Notes: generated by a model not told the origin, from the letters alone. Counted from the stretch's first letter, positions 43,365-52,054 are shown. The stretch: DNA of 64,000 bases from Roseiarcus sp963829505 (GCA_963829505.1 CAWHIL010000003.1:1550001-1614000); one strand, 5' to 3'. Translations and numbers: made by a program.

Positions 43365-44720
43365 TCAGCCCCGCGGCCGGCCCTGCCGGCGCGCGTCGCC
43401 GCCGCGGCGGCCATGGCCGCCGATCGCCGCGAGCGCCCGGGCGCCGTCGGAGCCTTTGGCGTCGTGCGGGCGCGGCTCGCGATGCGGACGCTCGGCCGCC
43501 CCGCGGCGCGGCGCCTCGGCTCGCGTGGCGTGAGGCCGGTGCTGCTGCGGCCGTTCCGCGCCACGGCCGCCGGCGGTGCGGCGGTCGGTGAACGGCAGCG
43601 TCTGACGGGTCAGTTTCTCGATCTGGCGCAGGAGCGGCCGTTCGCCGTCGTCGCAGAGGGAGATCGCCCGGCCCGAGGCGCCGGCGCGCGCGGTGCGGCC
43701 GATGCGGTGGACGTAGGCCTCGGGCGTGTCGGGCAACTCGAAATTCACCACATGGCTCACGCCGTCGACGTCGATGCCGCGCGCGGCGATGTCGGTGGCG
43801 ACCAGAATGCGCGTCGCGCCGCTCTTGAATCCGTCGAGCGCGCGGATGCGCTGGTTCTGGCTCTTGTTGCCGTGGATCGCCTGGGCGTCGACGCCGGCGG
43901 CGCCCAGATGCTGCGCCACCTTGTCCGCGCCGCGCTTGGTGCGGGTGAAGACGATGGCGCGCGAGACGTTCGCATCACGCATCAGTTCGACCAGCACGTC
44001 GCGCTTGGCGGGGCCGTCGACGAGCACCACGTGCTGGTCGACCCGCTCGGCGGTCGTGGCCGCCGGCGTGACCCTGACCTCGACGGGATCCTTCAGCATG
44101 TCGTCGGCGAGGCCGGCAATCTCGCGCGGCATGGTGGCCGAGAAGAGCAGCGTCTGGCGCTTCTTCGGCAGCTTCGCCACGATCCGCCGGATCGGGATGA
44201 TGAAGCCGAGGTCGAGCATGTGGTCGGCCTCGTCGAGCACCAGAACCTCGGTCGTGGAAAGGTTCACTTTGCCGGCGCCCATGTGGTCGAGGAGGCGCCC
44301 GGGCGTCGCGACCAGCACGTCGAGGCCGCGGGCGAGAAGGTCGACCTGCGGACGCGGCGAGACGCCGCCGACGACGACCGCGACCTGAAGGGCGGGCTTG
44401 AGGAAGCGGGCGTAGGCGCGAAAGCTGTCGCCGATCTGGGCGGCCAGTTCGCGGGTCGGCGCGAGCACCAGCACGCGGGCCGCAAACGGCGCCGGCCGGC
44501 GCCGGTCGGCCATCAGGTGGGCGAGGATCGGCAGCGCGAACGCCGCCGTCTTGCCGGTGCCCGTCTGGGCGATGCCGAGCAGATCGCGCTTTTGCAGGAG
44601 ATGGGGGATCGCCTCCGCCTGGATGGCGGTCGGCGTCTCATAGCCTTCGCGGTCAAGAGCGCGAAGCAGCGTCTCGGGGAGTCCGAGACCGGAAAAATTC
44701 GTCAAGTGGGATGCTTTCAT
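43365..44720 (-). CDS. DEAD-box ATP-dependent RNA helicase (RhlE-like)
   Basis: A 451-residue helicase. The Q motif is FSGLGLPETLLRALDREGYETPTAIQ, motif I AQTGTGKTAAFALP, motif II VLDEADHMLDLGF, motif III FSATMP, motif VI HRIGRTARAG. The tail after about residue 375 is Arg/His/Gly-rich and probably disordered, helping RNA binding, as in RhlE. The start at 44720 gives the usual opening; the frame extends to 44861 without conserved sequence. It is convergent with the ligase gene (64 bases apart) and likely acts in ribosome assembly or cold response. Confidence 0.94.
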   Translation of the reverse strand: MKASHLTNFSGLGLPETLLRALDREGYETPTAIQAEAIPHLLQKRDLLGIAQTGTGKTAAFALPILAHLMADRRRPAPFAARVLVLAPTRELAAQIGDSFRAYARFLKPALQVAVVVGGVSPRPQVDLLARGLDVLVATPGRLLDHMGAGKVNLSTTEVLVLDEADHMLDLGFIIPIRRIVAKLPKKRQTLLFSATMPREIAGLADDMLKDPVEVRVTPAATTAERVDQHVVLVDGPAKRDVLVELMRDANVSRAIVFTRTKRGADKVAQHLGAAGVDAQAIHGNKSQNQRIRALDGFKSGATRILVATDIAARGIDVDGVSHVVNFELPDTPEAYVHRIGRTARAGASGRAISLCDDGERPLLRQIEKLTRQTLPFTDRRTAGGRGAERPQQHRPHATRAEAPRRGAAERPHREPRPHDAKGSDGARALAAIGGHGRRGGDARRQGRPRG

Positions 44721-45000
44721 CAAAATGACCGCGCGCGACAGCGTTTCCTTTAGCGGAAACGGCCGGACGATCCGGGAGGTTGGGAGAGCGGCCCCGCGTA
44801 ACGGGCCGTTGGGATGTGGAGGAGGCTCGACAGCGCTTTCGGATCGCCCGGATTGGGGCAAGGTTCCGATCTACGCGGCTGGAGCGCCTCATGCTGCGAC
44901 GCAGCGAGGGTCGGATACACGGCTTGCGCGCCAAGGTCAACTCGCTTCAGGTGACATATCGTTAAGCTGCGGTTTCGGGCGACAAGGGGATGCAAGGTAA

Positions 45001-45780
45001 ATGTCCGGTTTCTTGTCGGATCTCCCTCTCTGGCAGCTCGTCCTGCTGATCGTCGCGATCCCGACGGCCGTCGCAGTCGGCTTGCAGGTTCTCGTCCGCC
45101 GCTCGGTCGGCGTCGATCGCCTCGTCCTCAACAACGAGGTGGCGGGCTTCATCTTCGCCATCATCGGCGTCGTCTATGCGGTTCTGCTTGCCTTCGTCGT
45201 CATCGCGGTCTGGGACAAGTTCAGCGAGGGACAGACCGCGGTCGCCCGCGAGTCGGCTGCTTCCGCCGCGCTCTTTCGCTACGCCGAGGGCCCGGAACCG
45301 GAAGCCGCGAGGCTGCATCAGGGTCTTATCGATTACCTCGAACTGACGATCGCGCGCGACTGGCCGGCGATGGGGACCGACACGGAGGACAGCCAGACGA
45401 CCGATGCGCTGAGCGGCCTCTACCGCGCGGCGATGGCGCTCAATCGGACTGGCGCGCGCAGCACCGCCGACATGACCGAGGTCTTCGCCCAGATCGACAA
45501 CTTGACGCTCGCGCGGCGCGTGCGCCTGCATCTGTCGACCGGGCTCGTCCCCGAGATCATCTGGGTCACGCTTTTCGCCGGCGCGGGCCTCACCGTCTGC
45601 TTCGCGCTCTTCTTCGGCAGCCCGAACGCGCGCGCGCAACTGGCGATGACGGCGATTCTGTCGGTCGTTCTCGCGTCCGGCCTCGTCGTCATCATTTCGC
45701 TCGATCACCCCTTCAGCGGCCCTGTCCACATCGCCCCGGAATCGCTCGAACGGGTTCTCGCCAACGCGAAAGGCGGATAG
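45001..45780 (+). CDS. DUF4239 (bestrophin-like) membrane protein, copy 2
   Basis: A 259-residue protein with helices at about residues 10-28 and 42-66 (NNEVAGFIFAIIGVVYAVLL, the most conserved DUF4239 block), a long soluble middle starting VIAVWDKFSEGQTAVARESA, and two C-terminal helices (EIIWVTLFAGAGLTVCFALFF and the next). It ends with the PFSGPVHIAPESLERVL segment common in this family. It is distantly related to 19304-20065. The 280-base upstream gap shows no gene. The function is unknown. Confidence 0.85.
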   Translation: MSGFLSDLPLWQLVLLIVAIPTAVAVGLQVLVRRSVGVDRLVLNNEVAGFIFAIIGVVYAVLLAFVVIAVWDKFSEGQTAVARESAASAALFRYAEGPEPEAARLHQGLIDYLELTIARDWPAMGTDTEDSQTTDALSGLYRAAMALNRTGARSTADMTEVFAQIDNLTLARRVRLHLSTGLVPEIIWVTLFAGAGLTVCFALFFGSPNARAQLAMTAILSVVLASGLVVIISLDHPFSGPVHIAPESLERVLANAKGG

Positions 45781-45844
45781 CGCCGACGCCTCGCCGCCCT
45801 ATCCGCCTCCCCTCGCGCCGCGCCTTGCGGGAGGGGAGACATGG

Positions 45845-46276
45845 TCAGCGCTTCGCCGACGTGTCGCCGCCGCCGCGCGGCGGGACGACCTCTCCGTCTT
45901 CCTTGACGAAGCGCCCGATGTCCGGATGGGGCAGTATGTCGAGAACCGTCTCGGACGGCCGGCAAAGCCTCACGCCCCGCGGCGTGACGACGATCGGTCG
46001 GTTGATGAGAATCGGGTGCGCCAGCATGACATCGAGGAGTTCGTCGTCGGTCCATTTCGGATCGCTGAGACAGAGTTCCGCATAAGGGGTTGCTTTCTCG
46101 CGCAGCAGCGCGCGGACCGGAATTCCCATCGCCGCGATCAGCGCCTTCAGCCGCTCGCGGGTCGGCGGCGTCTTCAGATACTCGATGACCGCCGGCTCCT
46201 CGCCGCTCTCGCGGATCATCGCCAGCACGTTGCGCGACGTGCCGCAGTTCGGGTTGTGGTAGATGGTGACGGTCAT
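45845..46276 (-). CDS. arsC: Arsenate reductase (glutaredoxin-dependent)
   Basis: A 143-residue ArsC-family protein. The redox Cys is in IYHNPNCGTSRNVLAMI (Cys11), and the substrate-binding Arg residues lie in YLKTPPTRERL, LLREKATPY and HPILINRPIVVTPRGVRLCRP, all in canonical order. It would reduce arsenate to arsenite with glutathione and glutaredoxin. The ATG at 46276 fits the family start (MTVTIYHNPNCG). No arsR, arsB or acr3 is adjacent, so it is an isolated gene. It is convergent with the DUF4239 gene. Confidence 0.92.
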   Translation of the reverse strand: MTVTIYHNPNCGTSRNVLAMIRESGEEPAVIEYLKTPPTRERLKALIAAMGIPVRALLREKATPYAELCLSDPKWTDDELLDVMLAHPILINRPIVVTPRGVRLCRPSETVLDILPHPDIGRFVKEDGEVVPPRGGGDTSAKR

Positions 46277-46329
46277 CGCTGGGCCTCGACGTTCATCGGT
46301 TCGGCGGCCTCGACCTGATCGCGCAGGCC

Positions 46330-46500
46330 ATGCCGCGACATCCTCCCCCGCCACAGGCGGAGAGGGGGACCGGCCGAAGGCCGGTGTGGGGGCTTGCCTC
46401 CACCATGCCATAGGGAGTCCATTTGAACGCCCGTCCGTCGGCGGGCTCTGGCATGGTCTCCCTCCCCCCGCTTCGCGGGTGAGGAACGGCGCGGCGCCCT
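46330..46500. repeat. Repeat-like intergenic sequence upstream of arsC
   Basis: The 338-base gap between arsC and the ABC gene holds short self-complementary blocks: CCTCCCCCGCC with GGCGGAGAGGG (46340-46370), GACCGGCC/GGCCGGTG, and GGCATGGTCTCCCTCC. It resembles the other CCTCTCC-type repeats in the window. No coding sequence is supported. The last 90 bases before 46615 are less repetitive and may carry the promoter of the ABC gene. Confidence 0.55.
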
Positions 46501-46614
46501 CGCCCTAACCTTTCCAACTTTTCACCTATGCTCCCCTGCCCCGCCCTTCAATTGCCCGTCCCCGTCTGCTAGTGCGCCCCTTCCGCTTTCCCAGCCCCTG
46601 AGGTCGTCCGCCCC

Positions 46615-48732
46615 ATGCGCATGCTGAGCCTCGCCGTCTTCGCCGTCCTCGCCCTCGTCGTCGGGGCCTACGAAGAGAACGGCATGTCGATCCTGATCGG
46701 CGTCGTCTCAGGCCTCGCGGCCGTCGCCTCGCACCCCCGCTGGCGGCTCTCGACATTCCTGAAGATCCTCTGCGAACTCTTCGTCGCCGAAACCGTCATC
46801 TTCGGCGTCATCGACCTCGTCGCGCTCGTCGGCTACTGGCCGAAGGCCTACGAAGACTACCAGCCGCCGACCTACCTGCCGCTCGCGACCGCCATCTTCG
46901 TCCTCGCCATCTTCGGGGTGTCGCACTTCCGCGTGATCCGCGAGATGACCACGATCGCGGACCCGTTCTTCGAGGCGCGGACGCCGATCTCTGTCCGCCC
47001 CTGGCCGCTCGGCTGGGTGACATTGCGGCAGGATCTCTACGGCCGCATCTGCATCTTCTTCCTCATCCTCATCAACCAGTTCCAGGTCGCGCTGAACGTC
47101 CGGTTCAATTTCTGGCAGCGGGATTTCGGCAACGCCATCCAGGTGGCCGACGAAGGCCACCGGGTCGAGTTCTGGCATCAGCTGTTCGACATCTTCGCGC
47201 CGCTCGCCACCATCGTCATCATCGCGGCAGTGATCGAGTTCTACATCGCCTCGAACTTCGTCCTGCAATGGCGGCGATGGATGACGGCGTCCTTCACCTC
47301 GCGCTGGCTTCTGCACTCGATGCACTACAAGCTGGCGCTGAACTCGAGCAACACCGACAACCCCGACCAGCGCATTTCGGAAGACGTCGGCGGCTTCATC
47401 AGCGGCTCCGGCGCGGCCGGCGCCAATGGCAACGCCGGCATCTACAATTACACCATCCAGGCGATCTCGATCGCGACCAACCTCGTGGCCTTCGCCATCA
47501 TCCTCTGGGGCATCTCGGAGACGATGGAGCTGTCGCTGTTCGGCGTGAAGATTCCGGGCTTCCTGCTCTGGGTCGCGATCGGCTACGCGGCGGTGGCGAC
47601 CGGGCTCACCCATCTCATCGGCCGAAAACTGTCGCGGCTCTTCTTCCGCCAACAGGCGGTCGAGGCGAACTTCCGTTTCGATCTTGCCCGCATCCGCGAA
47701 TACAGCGAGCAGATCGCGCTCCTCAAAGGCGAGGACCGCGAGATCGCGCGGGCGGGAACGGTGTTCGAGGAAGTGTTCCACACCATCCAGCGCATCATCA
47801 ACGTGCGCACCTGGCTCCTCACGTTTACGCAGTTCTACCTGCAGATCTCCGTCATCATTCCCTACATCGTGGTCGCGCCGTTCTACTACGCCAAGAAGGT
47901 CGACTTCGGCCGCTTCGCGCAATCGGCCGACGCCTTCGGCAACGTCAATTCGGCGATGAACTTCTTCGTCGACCGCTACACCGGCCTCGCCGGCTTCCGC
48001 GCCGCGGTCCAGCGCCTGACGTCGTTCGAGGCGGCGTTCGCCGCCGCGCGGGCCCAGGAGTCGATCGAGCCACGCATCAAGCAGGAGGCGGCCGACGGCC
48101 CGATCCTGTCGCTGCCGGACGTCGACCTCGCGCTCCCCGACGGGCGCAAGCTCGCCCATATCGCCGATCTCGCGCTCGTGCCGCAGGAATCGACGCTGGT
48201 CGTGGGGCCGTCGGGCGTCGGCAAGTCGACGCTCTTCCGCGCGATCTCGGGGCTCTGGCCGTTCGGCTCGGGCGAGATCCGCCAGCCGGCCCACGCCAGG
48301 CTCATGCTCCTGCCGCAGCGCCCTTACATTCCGATCGGCGCGCTGCGCGACGCCCTCGCCTACCCGGCCGCGGCCTCGACCTTCACTGAAGACGAACTTC
48401 GCGAGGCGCTTGTCAAGGTCGGCCTCGGCTCGTTCCAGAGCCGGCTCGACGATCATGACAACTGGCAGATGCGCATGTCGGGCGGCGAACAGCAGCGCCT
48501 CGCGGTCGCCCGTGCGCTTTTGGCGAAGCCCGACTGGCTTTTCCTCGACGAGGCCACCGCCTCGCTCGACGAAACGAGCGAGGCCGACATCTACCGCGCC
48601 ATCGCGCAGACGCTGCCGGCGACGACGCTCGTCTCCATCGGCCACCGCTCGACGCTCAACGTCTTCCACCAGCACCGCGTCGTCTTCACCCCCCACGGCG
48701 ACGCGCCGGCGACGGTGGAGCAGGCGGGGTGA
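46615..48732 (+). CDS. ABC transporter, SbmA/BacA-related permease fused to ATPase (YddA-like)
   Basis: A 705-residue protein. The first 480 residues form the ABC_membrane_2/SbmA-like domain with about eight helices (ICIFFLILINQFQVALNVRF, NFWQRDFGNAIQ). Relatives of BacA take up peptides or are needed for very-long-chain lipid modification. The C-terminal ATPase has Walker A GPSGVGKSTLF, signature MSGGEQQRLAVARAL and Walker B WLFLDEATASLDE. The fused ATPase distinguishes it from proton-driven SbmA. The substrate is unknown. It is a single gene, not clearly in an operon. Confidence 0.9.
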   Translation: MRMLSLAVFAVLALVVGAYEENGMSILIGVVSGLAAVASHPRWRLSTFLKILCELFVAETVIFGVIDLVALVGYWPKAYEDYQPPTYLPLATAIFVLAIFGVSHFRVIREMTTIADPFFEARTPISVRPWPLGWVTLRQDLYGRICIFFLILINQFQVALNVRFNFWQRDFGNAIQVADEGHRVEFWHQLFDIFAPLATIVIIAAVIEFYIASNFVLQWRRWMTASFTSRWLLHSMHYKLALNSSNTDNPDQRISEDVGGFISGSGAAGANGNAGIYNYTIQAISIATNLVAFAIILWGISETMELSLFGVKIPGFLLWVAIGYAAVATGLTHLIGRKLSRLFFRQQAVEANFRFDLARIREYSEQIALLKGEDREIARAGTVFEEVFHTIQRIINVRTWLLTFTQFYLQISVIIPYIVVAPFYYAKKVDFGRFAQSADAFGNVNSAMNFFVDRYTGLAGFRAAVQRLTSFEAAFAAARAQESIEPRIKQEAADGPILSLPDVDLALPDGRKLAHIADLALVPQESTLVVGPSGVGKSTLFRAISGLWPFGSGEIRQPAHARLMLLPQRPYIPIGALRDALAYPAAASTFTEDELREALVKVGLGSFQSRLDDHDNWQMRMSGGEQQRLAVARALLAKPDWLFLDEATASLDETSEADIYRAIAQTLPATTLVSIGHRSTLNVFHQHRVVFTPHGDAPATVEQAG

Positions 48733-48768
48733 GGGCGGATATGGACGCCCAGCCAGGCGGACATTCTC

Positions 48769-48798
48769 TTGACATTCTGTCCTTTATAAGAGACATAT
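48769..48798 (+). promoter_or_regulatory. Promoter and operator-like palindrome of the toxin-antitoxin genes
   Basis: TTGACA at 48769-48774 is a perfect -35 box; with a 17-base spacer a weak -10 would fall at 48792-48797. It overlaps an 18-base palindrome at 48778-48795 (TGTC-N2-TTATAA-N2-GACA), a fitting site for autoregulation by the antitoxin. The predicted transcript would begin at or within a few bases of the toxin's GTG at 48802, so translation may be leaderless. Confidence 0.55.
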
Positions 48799-48801
48799 TG
48801 A

Positions 48802-49093
48802 GTGGTTGAGGTCCGACAAACGGAGGCGTTTACGGACTGGTTCGCAGGGATTGCGGGATCGAGAGGCGCGCGCCCGAATTACCGTCCGCATCCGCCGCCT
48901 TTCTCTCGGCAATCCGGGCGATGTAGAACCGGTCGGAGGCGGCGTGTCGGAACTGCGGATCGATCACGGACCCGGCTATCGCGTGTATTTCGTTCGCCGC
49001 GGCGAACGCGTCATCGTCCTGCTCTGCGGAGGCGACAAGAAGGGTCAGGATCGAGATATCGAGCGAGCGCTTTCCATGGCGCAGGCTCTGTGA
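48802..49093 (+). pseudogene. RelE/HigB-type toxin, split by a +1 frameshift
   Basis: The N terminus reads VEVRQTEAFTDWFAG from GTG at 48802; the rest reads in the next frame (GLRDREARARITVRIRRLSL, RIDHGPGYRVYFVRRGERVI, LLCGGDKKGQDRDIERAL). Removing one G from the GGG at 48847-48849 gives a standard 96-residue addiction-module killer protein (Gp49/HigB family), an mRNA endonuclease. As written, the toxin is dead. The antitoxin gene 8 bases downstream is intact, which is the expected survivor when a toxin mutates. Confidence 0.85.
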
Positions 49094-49101
49094 GGGAAGC
49101 C

Positions 49102-49386
49102 ATGAGCTTGACGACCAGGAGCTGGGACGCGGCCGACACTCTCGAGACGCGGGAGGACATCGCCGCCTATCTCGACGCCGTCCTCGAGGACGGCGACCCC
49201 GAATTGCTCAAGGCCGCGCTCGGCGACATCGCCCGCGCAAAAGGCATGTCCGAAATCGCAAGAACGTCCGGACTGGGGCGAGCCAATTTGTACAAGGCGC
49301 TGTCGCCGGACGGCAATCCCGAGTTCGCCACGGTCGCGCGGGTGCTCCGTGCGCTGGGGCTGCGCCTCGCGATCAGCGCGGGATGA
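49102..49386 (+). CDS. HigA-like addiction-module antidote protein
   Basis: A 94-residue antitoxin. The start SLTTRSWDAADTLETREDIA leads into DAVLEDGDPELLKAALGDIA, then a helix-turn-helix (GMSEIARTSGLGRANLYKAL, SPDGNPEFATVARVLRALGL) that binds DNA and represses the operon. The ATG at 49102 has AGGGAAG upstream. It follows the frameshifted toxin gene by 8 bases and belongs to the same operon. An in-frame longer version from 48802 is only the toxin reading through in the wrong frame. Confidence 0.85.
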   Translation: MSLTTRSWDAADTLETREDIAAYLDAVLEDGDPELLKAALGDIARAKGMSEIARTSGLGRANLYKALSPDGNPEFATVARVLRALGLRLAISAG

Positions 49387-49417
49387 GGCAGAGAGCCCAC
49401 GCCCGCACGCGAAGACT

Positions 49418-50143
49418 TCAGGAGCGCATCGCGGCGATCCATCCGCCTCGCCGGCGACGGCTGGCGAAGCCGACGCCCGCAAATCCAAGCAGGAACATCG
49501 CCCATGTCGAAGGTTCGGCGACCGCCGCGCCGACCAGCGGCAGCGAGAAGCTCTGTCCGTCGCTATTGATCAGGAGGGCTGAAGGATCGGCGAAGTCGAA
49601 CGCATTGGTGAGAAATTGCAGATTTGCGCTGTGCGTACCGCCGACCAGATCGCCGGGCGTGAACGAGAACGTGACGATGTCGCCGTCGCTCGAGCGGGTC
49701 GCGCCGGTCGACGAAACGCCATTGGCCCCGGAGCCGCCGCAGATCGAAATCCCGCACTCCTTGACGGCGACCTCGAAGCCGGCCCAACCCGTCGCGCTGA
49801 ACCCGGTCACATCGCCGGAGGTGAGGGCGATCTCGTAATCGAAGTAAAGTCCGCCGTAGGGGTGGTAGGCGTTCTGCTGAGAATACTGGATGACCCTTTC
49901 CCTAAGGTCGCCCGCCAGGGCGCTGTTGTCGAAGGCGAACGGGATAACCTCATTGAACAGCGTGACGCCCTCGTCTCCGGGATAGCTGCTGCCCCCGTTC
50001 GGCAGACCGGTCACGGCGCCGCCGGGGGGCAACGCGACCGGCGCCACAGCAGCAAGCGCGCTTTCCGACAAGGGGCCTGAAAGACAAGCGAAGCCCAGAA
50101 CTGTCAGGCCCATCGCAATCGCGGTCGCATGACGCACGCCCAT
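49418..50143 (-). CDS. PEP-CTERM sorting-domain protein 2
   Basis: A 241-residue exported protein with a signal peptide (about residues 1-31, ending SALAA) and a C-terminal AEPSTWAMFLLGFAGVGFAS plus RRRR, the alphaproteobacterial type of PEP-CTERM tail. The middle has FDYEIALTSGDVTGFSATGW, one likely disulfide (CGISIC), and strands resembling a jelly-roll. Unlike the first PEP-CTERM protein it stands alone, 31 bases beyond the antitoxin gene and convergent with it. It probably appears on the surface or in the matrix. Confidence 0.88.
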   Translation of the reverse strand: MGVRHATAIAMGLTVLGFACLSGPLSESALAAVAPVALPPGGAVTGLPNGGSSYPGDEGVTLFNEVIPFAFDNSALAGDLRERVIQYSQQNAYHPYGGLYFDYEIALTSGDVTGFSATGWAGFEVAVKECGISICGGSGANGVSSTGATRSSDGDIVTFSFTPGDLVGGTHSANLQFLTNAFDFADPSALLINSDGQSFSLPLVGAAVAEPSTWAMFLLGFAGVGFASRRRRGGWIAAMRS

Positions 50144-50449
50144 ATCCGCTCCCTTCTTGCCTCGTTGCAGCTAATCCTATTCATCGCACGGTCGGCAAAT
50201 GCTCATTGATTCTTCTTGAAGATTACATCGTCTACTTTACTTGTGACGGGCAAGAATAGCCCAGTCACTTCGATCAGTGTTATGCAAGAGCGCGATCAAG
50301 GCAAGAGATATGGTCAAGAACTTTGCCGCTGATCTCGACGCTGCTGGCCCTGGGCCAAACAGAAGCGCGCCCCGCGACGATGTCGGTCCTGCCTTCCCTC
50401 CCGCGCCGTCGGCATGGCGCCGTACGTTCTGATAAATGCAACCCAACGC

Positions 50450-50479
50450 TTGACATTAGAAGTATATTTCTGATATAGC
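50450..50479 (+). promoter_or_regulatory. Sigma70-like promoter with no evident gene
   Basis: TTGACA (50450-50455) is followed after 18 bases by TATAGC (50474-50479), with AGAAGTATATTTCT, a near palindrome, in the spacer. Downstream there is no open frame with a ribosome-binding site. It may drive a small RNA or be the remnant of a lost gene. Confidence 0.4.
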
Positions 50480-50794
50480 GAAGTTCGCTGTTTGGCAATC
50501 CGAGGGCCGAGGCGCGCGCGCCTCCACCTACTCGCGCCTCAAGGAGCCTGCGAAGCGGGCGTCTCCCTCCCTGCGCGTTACGATCGCCGATCGCCCGCAA
50601 CTCCCAAGGTGGGCGGCTCCGTCTTCGCGAGGAGCCGAAGCGACGCGGCGATCCAGACCCACCCGCCGCATCCGACAACCGGTGGATTCTTGCGTGGAAA
50701 CGGTCCGAAGCCTCGCGTGGCGGCTTCTGGATCGCTTCGCTCACGCTCGCGATGACGGCCGGGGGAGCCGATGGCTTGGCAGTTACACTGGGTT

Positions 50795-50991
50795 GTAACT
50801 GCCAAGCACCCCACCGAGGGCCTCGTCCTGAGGAGCGGCGCCGCAGGCGACGCGTCTCGAAGGACGCTCCAGCGGATACGTCCGGCCCAGTCTGGAACGT
50901 CCTTCGAGACGCCTCCCCGGATCACAGTCCGGGGATCGCAGGCTCCTCAGGACGAGGTCAGTATTTGGATCGGCCCCACCTTGGGAGTTAC
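50795..50991. repeat. MITE-like element, copy 2, with a nested palindrome
   Basis: It matches 38905-39083 base for base over nearly all its length, including the GTAACTGCCAAG end and the REP core. The right end reads CTTGGGAGTTAC (one change). The only large difference is an extra palindrome with arms CCCCGG and CCGGGG at 50915-50934, replacing TGCTTCG in the loop of the REP. Confidence 0.85.
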
Positions 50992-51363
50992 GCTGGGTTG
51001 CGATTGGCGCCGCAAGGTGCTGAAAAGGCTCGAATCGGGGTTGCGATTGGCGATTGGCGGATCAATCCCTCGACACCTGTCGAAAGACGCTTTGGCCGGC
51101 CCAAGTCAAGCCATAAGCTTGCAGCGCCGTCATCACGAGCGAAGCATGGCGATCCAGAGGGCGCTTGCGCCCATGCTTCGGTACGTCGGCGGAGGAATCC
51201 GCCGGTTACCGGAGGCGGCGGACGTGTCTTGATCGCCACGTCGCTTCGTCCTCACGAAGACGGAGCCCTAGCTTGGGAGTTACCAGAGTGGCAGGTTTCG
51301 GCGCCCAAGCGGCTTAAATCGCTTGCCTGCGACCAAAACCGCCGGGTGGCGCATGGTGCTCCG

Positions 51364-51828
51364 TCAGAGCGACCGGGCGAGACGCACCGAGCCGCGCGGG
51401 CCCTTGATGACGAGATCGCCGTTGACCAGGTCCCAGGTCGGGCCGCCGATGAGCGTCGAGAGGAACCCCGTCTCGAACTGCATCAGGTCCTTGTCGCACT
51501 GCTTGTGGGTGAGCGCGAAGGGCCCGACCATCAGATGCTGGTCCGCGACCGGATAGAGTGTCGCCGACCACGAGTTGCAGCCGGTGAAGCCTGAGCCGCG
51601 CAGACTGCCGTCGATCTTGAGGCTGGCGTCGATCCCGGCAGGCACCGGCTTGCCGTTGAGCTCCTTCAGCGACCAGGTCTGGTCGAGCGGAAAGTTCTTC
51701 TGCAGCGGCGGCAACGGCTTCGGCGCCTTGTCCGGGTCCTCCGGCCCTTTTGGCGGACCGGCCAGGGCGGGGGCCGCGAGCGCGAGGGCGGCGAGAGCGA
51801 GCGCGGCGGCGAACGGAAAAGTCTTCAT
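51364..51828 (-). CDS. Secreted META-domain (HslJ-like) protein
   Basis: A 154-residue protein with a signal peptide (about residues 1-23, ALALAAPALAG), a Pro/Lys linker (GPPKGPEDPDKAPKPLPP) and one META domain: TWSLKELNGKPVPAGIDASL, GSGFTGCNSWSATLYP, and MVGPFALTHKQC, with the conserved FxGCN and the second Cys. HslJ-type proteins are linked to heat, novobiocin or motility phenotypes, but the biochemical role is unknown. AGGGG precedes the ATG at 51828. It is divergent from the hsp20 gene, 253 bases apart. Confidence 0.85.
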   Translation of the reverse strand: MKTFPFAAALALAALALAAPALAGPPKGPEDPDKAPKPLPPLQKNFPLDQTWSLKELNGKPVPAGIDASLKIDGSLRGSGFTGCNSWSATLYPVADQHLMVGPFALTHKQCDKDLMQFETGFLSTLIGGPTWDLVNGDLVIKGPRGSVRLARSL

Positions 51829-52054
51829 GTGGGTCGTCCCCTCGAGATGGCGGCGAGGCCATGGGCCTCATTCTTTCGGCGCTATAACGGGCGGCTTCCG
51901 CCCAGGCAATCGGCCCCTTGGACGAGGATCGCGAATTTTTCATGGCGATCCCTTTCGCCTTGAAAAGCGGGTCCTGGTCCCCATCTCGGCGGTGCGGGGT
52001 CCATGACGGACCCGCGAAGGCCGCGAGCGCCGCCAATCGGGGCGTTTCGCGAGC

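Larger units (their letters stand above)
50144..51363. other. Gene-free, repeat-rich stretch
   Basis: The first 350 bases are AT-richer than the surroundings and contain a promoter-like site near 50450. The remainder is a mosaic of REP and MITE pieces: a diverged CGTCATTGCGAG-type repeat (about 50619-50758), a lone MITE end (50774-50785), a full MITE (50795-50991), and another diverged repeat (about 51127-51267, with GTCATCACGAGCGAAGC at its start). Open frames crossing it (for example minus 50280-50744) change composition at repeat borders and have no recognisable domain, so no gene is called. Confidence 0.7.

Noticed and set aside
41723..43564. A 613-residue minus-strand open frame opposite the AMP-ligase
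   Set aside because: It has no domain and its composition is typical of antisense GC-rich frames, while the plus strand shows all ANL motifs.
45795..45845. CCTCCCCTCGC/GCGGGAGGGGAG as a terminator between DUF4239 and arsC
   Set aside because: The arms pair only with a shift and there is no T-run, so support is too weak to list.
50280..50744. A 154-residue minus-strand open frame in the gene-free region
   Set aside because: It crosses a repeat border, lacks a ribosome-binding site or domain, and is Arg/Ser-rich like other shadows.
8572..50991. Repeated palindromes as a possible CRISPR array
   Set aside because: The repeats are scattered singly, are inverted rather than direct, and lack regular spacers. 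There are no cas genes.
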